A stretch of DNA of 64,000 bases from Coniferiporia sulphurascens. Taxonomy: Eukaryota; Basidiomycota; Agaricomycetes; Hymenochaetales; Hymenochaetaceae. Position 1 is the stretch's first letter. The number at the start of each line of letters is the position of its first letter. Below the pieces are notes generated by a model. That model saw nothing but the letters and a program-made list of their open reading frames with translations. It made no database searches and was not told the DNA's origin. Shown one piece after another: positions 23,385 to 33,835 of the stretch. Both the position numbers and the translations under genes were made by a program. Where the stretch lies: NCBI GenBank assembly GCA_002794785.1, contig NBBA01000002.1, forward strand, positions 1,798,001 through 1,862,000, written 5' to 3'.

Positions 23385-26300
23385 ATGGCCCTGGCTCCCC
23401 GCCCCGTCCCCGCTTCCCTCCGTGCTCCAGACCCCTCGTCACCGACTCCCGCTCCCGCCTCCGATCACCCAGAACCAAAGACTTTTCGCCGCTTTCGCAC
23501 CTCTCTTGGTCACACCATCCGTGCTGCCGCCACCGCCGGCACACGTTCCAGAAACAAGCCGCCTCTCGCACCGCCACAAGATCCCCAGCACTCCGCAGAC
23601 GCCCATTCGCGCCCCCTCGGCCACAAGCACAGCATCAGCGACGCCTCGGCCCCCGCCGTCCAGGCGCCGCCCCTCCTCAGGGAGGCCGCCAAGCACCGCG
23701 CCTCTGTCGACTTTGTCGTCGCCGTCGCAGAGGACAAGGACCACGACCGCGACTGCTCCAGGTTTGGGCCCCTCGGCGGACTCAGAAAGTTCGACAGCAG
23801 GGTCAGTCTTCGCAAGCTCACAGGCCGCGATTCTACACGCTCCCCAGATCCCCACCTGTCGTCCGCGTCGAATACGAGCGAGTCTAATGCAAGCGCTGCC
23901 TCTGCACAGGCCAGCCAGTCTGCGCAGCCCCCGCCCCTGCCGCCCAAGTCCAAACTGCGAAAAGACCGCGAAAGGGAGCCACATGGGCAGGGTGCACAAG
24001 CGACGCCGTCGCCTACGCCTGCTACCCCGCCCCCGCGCACGCAGTCGAGGTCCGCGTGGTCCGTCCTCGTGCCGACGCTCTCCCATGCGTCCTCGTCCGC
24101 CCCTGCTGATAGTCGTTCCAGGGTAGAGGGCGAACGTCGGAGAAGCGTCGAGTCCGCGCGGAGGGACGACATGTCCGCGGCTGCAGGTGCCAGCGCAGGT
24201 GCGACGGGCTCGCGCGTACGCACCAGTAGGCCGTCGGCGGCGCTAGCACAGGACGCGGCCCCGAGCTCGTCTCCCCCCGCGCGGTCGAGGCCGAAACTGA
24301 CGTCACCGTCTTCCCCCTCTCTCGCGTCACCCGTTCTGTCCTCTTCGCCCTCTCCCCCTAGTTCTCGCTCTCGTCCCGTCCCGCCCTCTGCCCACGCCCC
24401 CGCCGTTCCCGTCGCCGCCTCCCCGTCTCCGTCCCCTTCGCCGACATCGCCCACCCGCTCGGGCGCAACGCCCGCGCCCCCGGCCGCCTCCCAGATGCCC
24501 GGCTCTCCCCTCAAGTCCCGTACGTCCGTATCGCGTCCGCCGCTCAGTCCCAGTGCAAATGCAAACAGCCGTCTCCGTCTGCGCCTCGCGGGTACGAGCA
24601 GCGCAACGCATCTCCCGCTCGACCTGTCCTCTTCCTCAGGGGCGGGCACGTCTGAAAGGCGCCGAACATCCGGCGGCAGTGTCGCTCCGGGCACGTCGGG
24701 GCACACAACGCCAACGCAAAATGCACAGGGGCGAACGACTCCCACGTCCCCCAGCACACCCTCACACTCCACGCCTGCCTCCGGTTCGCGCGCGCGCTCT
24801 GGCTCCTCAGCTGACCGCACAAAAGAATGCGAAAGGGAGCAGCAGCGCACGCGTTCGCGCGCTTCCGCGTCGACATCGTCTCTCGTGGACCGCTCGCGTT
24901 CCCCGTCCCAGACTCGCGGCATGCGCCGTGCAACATCTCCCACGCCTGCACCCGCCCGTTCCAGTCCGAGCCCCGTTCAAATTCTTACCCAGTCGCAACC
25001 CTCCCTCCCTCCGGCATACCGAGATACGATTCGCCATGCATCGACACTTCTCCTACGTGAGCTGCACGGTCCACGTCCCCGTACGAACGCTGCCTCCCAG
25101 CCGTCTTCGCCCACCCAATCTACCTTTTCCAGCGCCGCGTCGTCATCAATGCAGGGCTGGACGCCGGACGTGTGGGACGAGTGCGAACAGCGTCTTCGTT
25201 TGCTCGCTCGGGCAGAGCGTGTGCGCGGGCCATACGGCGCGAGCTCGGCGAGTTTGGCGAGCCCGAGCAATACGAGCGTTAACAACCTGACGAGCTCTGT
25301 CAGCTCTAGTTCAGGCGCGTCGGGAGAGGAACGAGAGAGGCGTATGTTTGCAGAGGCGGTCAAGGACGGATACGTCCTCTGTCAGTGCGTGTCATTCATT
25401 TCATCGATGCCATATCACATGTATTTACAATACGACGCTCAGGCTCATGAACAAGCTTCGTCCGGGGACGATATCACGCGTCGACCCGTACGAGGACGGT
25501 TTCAGGACGTCCTCGAATACTACGAAGTTTCTTGCAGCTGCGTCCGGTGCGCTTGGTGTGCCCATGTCCGAACTCTTCCAGCGCGACGACCTCATCCGCT
25601 GTACTCCCGACGGTCTCTTTCGCGTCGCTCGTACCATCGTCGCAGTTGTCGCGCGTGCTGGGGAGGATGCCGCGGAGCTTGCCGCTCGCAGGATCTTGCT
25701 TGGTGGCCAAGGCAAGACACGTACTACTGACGCGAAGGAGACTAATAGCCCTTACGGCACCCGTGCAAAAGCCGCTTCCTCGTCCACGCCGAACCTGTCC
25801 ACATTGCAACGCGCAGTGTCGCCCCCGCTCTCACGTGGACAGACCCCTTCATCGCCGCCTCCGTCGCCGACAAAGACGAGGACAAAAGCGCCACGCCGGT
25901 GGAGTCCGCCAAGTCCGACGTTGTCGACGGTGCCCGCTGGCGATAGCCGGTCTGGCACCGGCTCCGGGTCGGGTGCAAACTCAAAAGCAGGGTCGACCTC
26001 AGGCGCCGGCGGCAACAATGGTCGGGACGCGGCGGCATCTTCTGCGTCTTCGGGGCAGACGACGCAAGCGGCGAAAGTCAGTCCATCGCTTACCGTCAAA
26101 TCTCTCGGCTCGTCCGCGGCACCACCGGCTCCTTCGAGACTGAAAGACGAGTCCGCCCTGGTGGCAGACTCGGAGGATTCGGATGCGAACGAGGTGTTTC
26201 ACACCGTGGATAGCACACAGGAGAAGGAGTCTGTGCTCCCGACCTCTTCCACCAAGACTCTGCAGCAAGACGGCCAAGAGATCCCGAAACCGCCATCGAT

Positions 26301-29300
26301 GCCCGTACGAGCGTCGGTCTCGAGCGAGGCGACGCACACTACCGCGCAGTCGTCACTGCTCGCGGCCAGCAGACCGAACAGGACCACCGTGGCGACGGGA
26401 GGCACGGACACGAACGACCGTACTTCTGCAAACTTTGGCACGACACGAACGACGACGACCGTGGCGACGTCCCTTGCGCCATCAGACCTGCAGTCACTTT
26501 ACCACCGTGCAGACACGAACTCTTTCGTGGGCTCGGCATCCGAGGCATCGCATTGGGACGAGCTGTCGTCGGGCAGCCAACACTCGGGCTACGTGCACGG
26601 TGGCGTGTTGAAGAAGCCGCCAATGCTGCGTGATAGGCGGCCGAGCGAGGCAGCGTTTATCGACTTGTCGCGCGTCGCGGAAGAGGGCGAAGAGGGTGTG
26701 TCGAATACACGAGATGGCGACGAAGCAGACGAGGACTCCCGGAGACGGCCACAGGCGATCCAGCTGGGCAAGGGCAAGTGGCCAGATGATTTCATGACTG
26801 TTTTCAAGCCAGCCTCGCCGACGCGCCCTATTGCGTTTCATCGTGCCGAAGCCGAACGCACACTTTCGTCAAGTCCCCTGTCTTCAAGTCCACTGTTATC
26901 CTCATCGCCCAGGAAGTTTGCTTATGTGGGTATGCCTGCGCAAGCCGACGCCAGTACCGAGTCGCTTTCTCAGTCTCCGCCCGCGCTTGCGCCGCGCCGT
27001 GCACTGAATCGTCCACGCCACAGCTTGGACGCCCCTGCACTGCTACCAAAGGAGGTTGCCTTCCCGCGCGAGCATACCCCAAGCCCTAGCGCAGACGGCG
27101 GTGCACCAAGTTCGAACTCGGGCTCTCGTGTAGTTCTCAGGCGAAATAGCTCCGCCAACAGATCTGGTGTGTACGTCCCGCGGAGCGACAGCGCGTCGCC
27201 GGTGCTCGCATCAGAGACCGGGGGTGCGCGTGTGCCCTTTCCTCGCGCGGCGTCGGGCGAGCATTCGGGGATTATGGACGCTTCCACGGCAGCAACAAGT
27301 GCAGCGGGCTCGATGGCGCAGCAGAATCGTCTCGCTCGTGGGCGCTTTCAGTCTGACGTTGATGCTGGCACGCGGCGCCGGCCACGGCCGAACTCGTACG
27401 ATGAGCTCGGGGCGAAGCCGCATCGCTCACGGATTGAGAGTATGGTCAGTCTCGGAGGCGCGTCGAGTAGTAACTTCAGTGCGAGTGATATCAGGAGCTC
27501 GATGGATGGGAGCGCTGTTAGGAAGACGTTGATCATTAGGGACGAGGGAAAGCCTGGCACGCATTTTGTGAGATTTATCTTTGCGCCTCATTTAAAACGT
27601 GCTTATTTACGTCGGCTCTTAGCAACTTGGCAATTGCATTGGTCGAGGACAATTTGGGTCGGTGTACCGCGCTTTGAATCTTAACACGGGTCAGATGGTT
27701 GCTGTGAAGCGTATTCGCTTGGAGGGGCTGTCGGAGGACGACGTGAAGCAGCTTATGCGCGAGGTTGATGTGGTCAAGAGTCTTTCGCATCCCAGTATTG
27801 TCAAGTACGAGGGCATGTCACGAGATAGCGACACGCTAAACATCGTTCTCGAGTACGTGGAGTCCCGCTTCCCAATTTACGTACTTAATGCTAATCAACC
27901 GCTACAGGTTCGCTGAAAACGGGTCGCTCGGGCAGACACTCAAGGCATTCGGGAAGCTCAACGAGAAACTTGTGGCGACGTATGTCATCAAGATTCTGGA
28001 AGGTTTGGACTATCTGCACCGAAACGACGTTGTACATTGTGATCTGAAGGCTGCGAACATCCTGACTACGAAAAATGGGAATGTTAAACTGTCTGACTTC
28101 GGCGTGTCGCTTAACTTGCGGAAGGTTGGCCGTGATCACAAGTCAGATGTAACGGGTACCCCAAATTGGAGTCAGTAATTTTACTCGCTTGAGATAGTGA
28201 GACCTTCTAATTCCTATTTTCGTTTTTGCTATGCAGTGGCCCCCGAGGTGATCGAACTCAAGGGCGCATCGCGCGCATCCGATATCTGGTCTCTGGGATG
28301 TACTGTTATCGAACTTCTCACTGGTCGGCCTCCGTACGCGGATATCCAGAATGGAATGTCAGGTAAACCAATTCTTCCATTCATAGTATGAATTTCTCAA
28401 GTCAACATGCGTTCCTTAGTGATGTACCGTATCGTGGATGACCCCATGCCGCCGATCCCGGACGAGTGGTCATCCTTGTTGAAGGATTTCTTAAAGCAGT
28501 GTTTCCAGCGGGATCCTGCAGATAGGCCCAGTGCAGAGGTCCTCTGCGAGCACGACTGGCTCAAGGAGCATTGCGAGATTCACAAGGTGTTGCGGCCAAA
28601 GGATAGCATCCCGTTCCTGAGGCGCGTCAGCACGGACTTCCAGAAGTCGGACGTAGTGCGGTTCCTGGGCGTCAACGACGCGCCGCGGTCCGACTCGCGC
28701 GCCTCATCTGAGCTTCCCCGCCGTTCGGAAGACCGCTCCCCGTCGCCGGTTATGTCGGGCCTTCCGGGCTCGCCACCGAAAAAGAGGCTCTCTGCAGGGC
28801 CGGCATCGCCAAAGAAATCGGACAGCGATATTTACGTCGTGAGCGAGCATTCCTTCGTGGAGACGTCCTTTGGAAAGCGTGAGTACATCTATGTAGTACG
28901 CCTCGTAGTCTTTTTCTCTAATGACTTATGACTCTGTCTGCAGCGCTTCTCTGTAGGGTGTGCATGCGGTCTGTCAGGGAAAGCGCAGTAACCTGCGGCG
29001 AATGCGGCTTGATTGCTCACTCCCGCTGTGCGCCGGATGCGCCTCCTACCTGTGGCTTGCGCGCCCAGCTCCTTCAATACGCAAGTTACCCCCCGACGCC
29101 TGAATCCCCGAATGCGCTAGAGATCTTTAGGCAGATCACTCCCTCGGGCAGTCCCATCCCCGATTCTGGATTCCCTTCACAAGCCGGTACGCCTAGCCCT
29201 GGTGTGGATATGGTGCCGACCCCACCGACAGCCTTCAAAATGTTTAATGCTTTCCGTCGTTCCCGTTCGTCGCTTTCTCCGGAACCGCATCCCCTGCGTA

Positions 29301-29917
29301 CAGGATCTCGGGCATCACAGGAGGGTTCGACCGAATCCCAGGCGGGACCCAGTACTAACCCGCGCCGGCCCTCCGTGTTGCTCAAGCCAGACCGTATGCG
29401 GCCCCGTCCGATCTCAACTTCGAGTGATGGCACGACGCCAAATCGCTCGAGCTTGCGCAGCGCGTACACAGGTGGCAGTGTGGACCTAAGCGACGAGTCG
29501 TACCCTCAATCGCACGCGCATTCGCCCTCACGCTCTCAGCAGTCACACCCTAATTCCCGTGGCCAATCTGCACAGGCGATTGCGCACTCGCGTTCGCGGG
29601 GCCGTGCAGGGGCGTCATCTGGAATGTCTGTCTCCGTCGATGAGACTGATGCAGGCGTCGAGACGGAGACGGAGGCGGAAGCTGGTACGCGGTACGCGCC
29701 GAGTCGCTTCTCGATCGCCGCGTCTGCGGCGGACTCTACGGACCCCCGACGTGCGTCCGTGCTCGCTGCGTCGAACGTTGGGGACGCGTACGACGAGGAC
29801 CTTGAAGAACGTGAGAGGGAACACGAGCGTACGCTTTCGCGAATGGCACGGCGGCGGTCCAGACGACACGAGTCGAAGGCGAGCGGAGACAAGGACAAGG
29901 GCTGCGTGCTGCAGTAA
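23385..29917 (+). CDS. Cdc7/SepH-type (STE11/CDC15 group) protein kinase with CH domain, C1 domain and CaaX box
   Basis: Seven exons (23385-25384, 25443-27567, 27623-27852, 27908-28170, 28237-28362, 28420-28878, 28944-29917) keep frame and give 2058 residues. Order: about 640 residues rich in Ser/Pro/Ala; a calponin-homology-like domain about 650-745 ([21 protein letters not shown], then SSNTTKFL); a long Ser-rich linker; kinase domain about 1376-1630 with [49 protein letters not shown] and SDIWSLGC; a C1 zinc domain about 1724-1773; a low-complexity tail; and a basic stretch ending GCVLQ. The kinase resembles Cdc7/SepH of the septation initiation network, which acts under a Ras-like GTPase to start cytokinesis. 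CH and kinase regions are tied by one uninterrupted 2.1 kb exon. The gene is visibly C-rich compared with its neighbours. Role and localisation are inferred. Confidence 0.9.
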
Positions 29918-31132
29918 TTCAACTCCCATCTGGTAGTCGCTCGCTCGGTTCACCGGGCGCAAGGATCTTCTCTCCTAATTTTTTCTACACCGTTAGTGAC
30001 CCGCTCCCTAAAACCACCCAGTCCACTCGCGCTCCCCCCAACCTGATTCGGCATATTCTCGCACCGTATATATTCCCTCATTTTTTGCGCCTGCCTGCAG
30101 CTCCATCTGTCCTTTTCCCACCGTCTTTTTTGCCTGCCTTCTTTGCTCTTTCTCATTTTTCATTTTTCCATTGGGGACAGCCCACTGTAATTTGGCAATT
30201 TCTGCTCAACACCGCTGACTACTTTCATGAATATCTGTAAATCTTTCTAAAAGTCCGAATACCTAAGGCCATAAACGAGTCCGCGCTTCAGCCCCTTCCG
30301 ATTTTACACTCTCGTTTCCCCCTCCTACTGATTTTTATTCCCCCGGTCTTTCCCCATCTGCAGATACGCGTGTCCTTAATACCAATCATTTTCGATAGAC
30401 ACTGGACGCTGGACCATCAATCACACACTTCCCCTAGGCCTGTCATTCAAAGACATCACTCATTGACACATGCATCGTTTCCCTAAACTTTTTCTATATT
30501 TTTTCTCCTTTCCTTTTCGATAGTCTCGACGTGTAGCAGACATCAAGTACTGTAATCGTTGAGATCTAATATGTAAGTTAGGTAGCACGGTAAGACGTAG
30601 AAAGAGTCGGTATTTCGAATCAGACGTCAGAGGAGAAATCGAAAGCGGTTGTGTCAGCGGGTGAATAGGAAATGCACGTTCGTTGTTTCGTTCTTCGGAA
30701 CCAGAAGCGGGCTTTGTTTGTACGGCACCATGCGTACGTACGTGCGGAGGTGCGAAAGAATCCGGGGAAAGAAGAGAAGAGAAGGGGGGAACCATAAGGC
30801 TATTGGTACAGACTGGTGGCAGGTGGGTTAATGAGAGCGGGAAGAGGAGAGAAGAGAAGAGAATCCGGAGACAGAGAGGGGGTATCGTACACTACACGAT
30901 GGGGGGGATCTGGAAATGTACAGCGAGGGGTGAGGGGCGAGGAGAGAGAATTCTAGCATATGAATAAAGCGCGTGCGAAAGTGGCAGCGCAGAGAGCGGA
31001 GGGCGGAAAGCTGACAGGCGTTGCGGATATATTACCAAATATGAACGGGAGATTTTTGAGTTGCAGAAGAGAGTCTAGAAGGTGGCGGGGGCAGTAGCAG
31101 CAGGAAGCGGAGCGGGTGCCAAATGGGGCCTG
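29918..31132. other. Intergenic between convergent kinase and coiled-coil genes
   Basis: About 1.2 kb of 3' flanks. The first part is pyrimidine- and AT-rich; near 30760-30790 and 30841-30865 are two GA-rich runs with repeated GAAGA units next to matching GAATCCGG strings. No coding region supported. Confidence 0.5.
30766..30865. repeat. Two GA-rich low-complexity runs
   Basis: GAAGAGAAGAGAAG-type runs occur at about 30766-30790 and 30841-30862, each beside a GAATCCGG string. Probably slippage-derived low complexity in a 3' flank. Confidence 0.5.
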
Positions 31133-32087
31133 CTACGAGATGAGCTTGTCGCCCCATACGAGTCGATGCCGGTATGCACGGTACGCGCCGTCGAGCGCGC
31201 CGCCGATTTGCCAGGTGAGCACAAGCAGGAAGAGCGCGAACACGACACGGAGCAGGGCTGCCTCGCGGGACGAGACGGGTACGTCGCGCGAGGAGACGAT
31301 GCGGAGGAGCTTGTCTTGCGGGGCCATGTGCTTCCATTTGAGGTCGGACACGAGCAGCTGCGCCTGCGGGGAGGGTTTTCGTCTAGTGCTCCTCGCAATA
31401 TGTGTGGGTGGAGCATATGGCTTACCTTTGACTGGCCCGAGTCGTATGCGCTGCGGATGGCGCGGACCTGTGCACGAATCTCGGGAAGGCGGTCTTGCAG
31501 TCTGCTGAGGCTCTCCATGGAGAGGTCAAGCTCGCGGTATATGTGCGGGATGTGCTGCACGAGGGCGCGATCCACGCGCTGGCGACTGCTCTGAGTAGGG
31601 GGTATAAGTTAATTTGCCGGATTGTACAAGGGAGAGACGCACCTCGACGTCGCTCAGGGCGTCGACGAGGGTACTGTGAACCGCGCGCGAGTTGCTTAGA
31701 GCCCCCGCGAGCTCGGTCTAAGAAGAGGGTTTTGCGGCTCAACGGTGCGGCCGGTCACGGGACAAAGGCCGGACGTACCTCAAGGTCCTTGATCCTGCCT
31801 TCGTGCTGTACACCCCAGTCCACCGCGGCTCGCGCAACGGACTCGAGGTTGCTGCAAAACAAAGCGAATCAGCACACAACGACACGAAGCGCAGAAAGGG
31901 CAGAGTCGGAGGGTCTGACTTCCTGGCTTGCGCCTTCGGCCGACAATATTAATACGCCGCTGGGGACTCACCGGTTGGCGTCGGCGCGCCAGTCGTCTGC
32001 GGCGACGGCAAGGTCGGAGACACGCCTGCGTGAGGACGACGGAGGGGAGGGCGAAGACTGGGGCTGGTGAGAGGCCGGAGAGGACAT
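31133..32087 (-). CDS. Unrecognised small coiled-coil protein with C-terminal membrane segment
   Basis: Five exons can be traced by frame and GT..AG signals, giving about 220 residues, so the gene is real although I do not recognise the family. It starts MSSPASHQPQ with a Ser/Pro-rich head and a basic SSSRRRVSDL patch, continues with amphipathic helices (VARAAVDWGVQHEGRIKDLE, LSDVESSRQRVDRAL, LSRLQDRLPEIRAQVRAI) likely to form coiled coil, and then a hydrophobic stretch LLRVVFALFLLVLTWQIGGAL that should span a membrane, followed by about 20 residues ending GDKLIS. There is no signal peptide, so it is probably anchored by its C-terminus with the coiled coil in the cytosol. A tether, SNARE-like or organelle-shape role is possible but unproven. 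Confidence 0.75.
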
Positions 32088-32501
32088 GGAGGGAAGAAGG
32101 AGGGAAGGAGAGGAAAGGGCGGAAGAAAAAGAGGAATAAAGGAGGAAAGCGCCTCGTGCGCTTCGCATCTCTTCATACCCAGATCTCTCGCCGTCCCCGC
32201 CGCCGCCGGCACGCCGCACACGACGCCGGCAACACTTTTTCTTTTTCTCGCTGATGACGGCGACGACGGCGTATCATGACCACGGATGCCGATTTATTTA
32301 TGTTTTGTCTGTTTGTCTATTAGGATACGACAATGCTCACCGGAGAGCTTAGCGACGTTGTTCGGAGTCCGGATGCAGATCCGATCTCAATTAAGACATG
32401 TGATACCCGCACCGTACACATTACAATTGATACATCAGTTGGGTTGTACAGCAGTCAACAAATACACAAAAACCAGAAAATAATTCCTCCAGGTGCACCC
32501 G
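32088..32501. other. Intergenic upstream of the coiled-coil gene
   Basis: About 410 bases with GA-rich runs (CT-rich on the minus strand, 32087-32150) that fit a basidiomycete promoter for the minus-strand gene. The remainder is the 3' flank of the next minus-strand gene. Confidence 0.5.
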
Positions 32502-33549
32502 CTAAATAATATACACTTTTTCCTCCGCAATTTTATACGAGTCGAGTCGTCTGAAATAATCGCGTCGTGCTGCACGGTCCGCTTCCATCTTCTAATAAAT
32601 AATTTGAGCGCCAGAGAAAGGACTTCGCATTCCATGCACTATTACTCACCTTTCGCTCTTCCCCATCCAAGTCAAACTCCTCTCCGTCCCTTTCGGGCCT
32701 CGATACCCCGGACCTTGTTGCCTTCCTTCCTTTACTTGCTACGCCGGAGGCCGCCCTCCGTGTAGTCCTCCGAGTCTCTGGGACGCCCTTGCGCGAAACA
32801 GGCGTCCGGCGCGCAGGTCGTCGCGGCAGAAGGCTTTCCAGCTCTCTCGTGGCGGAAGCAAGCTCCTCCTCTGCTAACGTCTCCTCCGTCTTTTTGCGTG
32901 AAGATTTGGCCCGTTTCCCCGCGACTTTCGCAGGATTACGAGGTACAGGAGATTCATTTTCGGTATGGAACTCAGCAGGCCGCGCGGTATGTTTCTTTGG
33001 CGAAGGGGTTTGTGGGACTGGGCTAGACTCCGGTGATGAAGGCATCGTCGAGAGCTTGGTCTTCCTCCTCCTCCTGCGTGGGGTAGCAATTCGTGGTGTT
33101 CGAGCCGTTGGTGTTTCGATGGACGACTGCGCAGAGTGAGGTCCGATATCCCGGATCGGTGTGGCGAATGCCTCCCTTCCGTCGCTGCTTCCCTTCCCAG
33201 AGCCCTCTCGTTCGTTACATGCTTGCTTATCGACACTTATATCATCCGCTCGATTCTGGGTCACTCGAGGCTGGAGAATCCTTCTTGACTTTTGCGCTTT
33301 TAGTCTTGTTTCGGCTGCGAAAAAGCCAAACGGATCGTCTGTGGAATTTGCAGCTGCAGTTTTGTCGTATGACGAAGCAGGGGGAGGAGAGGAGGGAGGG
33401 AGGGGCGAGAATGGAGCCGATTGGAGAGTAGGTCTTGCAGACGTTGAGGCACGCGAAAGCGCTGACTCTGGCGCAATCGACCGATTCTCATCGTTCCTCC
33501 TGTCCTTTGCAGTCACCACGCGTGGTCGTTGTTGGGCTCGAGGTGGCAT
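32502..33549 (-). CDS. Unrecognised basic, Ser/Pro-rich nuclear-type protein
   Basis: One long exon followed by a last exon found by splicing: the donor GTGAGT after GEERK joins, at an acceptor ending TATTAG, to KMEADRAARRDYFRRLDSYK and then a short tail ending KVYII before TAG at 32502-32504. The regular charged helix of this tail suggests it is conserved. Upstream the protein has a DPFGFFAAETRLKAQ segment, several Ser/Thr-Pro sites, a PRRRRRKTK stretch likely to be a nuclear localisation signal, and a helix EEELASATRELESLLP. Start MPPRAQQRPRV at 33549 is preferred; an in-frame ATG at 33618 would add 23 residues. No known domain recognised; a chromatin or cell-cycle role is a guess. It is divergent from BYE1. 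Confidence 0.7.
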
Positions 33550-33835
33550 CGCTAAGGAGGACGGGCTTAGTTCTGGATTTACCGCCGTCAGGGGGCGCGT
33601 TTCACGAACGCGTTCCATGTCACGTGAAGAGAAGCATGATCGTGAGACGCATTTCTGGTGTTTTGTCACATGTGTCACTTGAGAAAAATCTGCTTGAAGC
33701 GTCCGGTGCTTTACACATTCCCGCACTAACCATCCCGCTCACGACTGACTATCGCGCGTGTGCAACCGCCCCTGCCGTTGCCGCAAACAACGCAAAAGCA
33801 TTATTTTAATTTTGCGGTCACCTTTATTGTTAGCG

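Noticed and set aside
23510..24943. 477-codon open frame on the minus strand, opposite the first kinase exon
   Set aside because: It mirrors a C-rich, low-complexity coding exon; GC-rich sequence lacks stop codons on the other strand. Its translation is Arg/Glu/Gly-rich with no domain.
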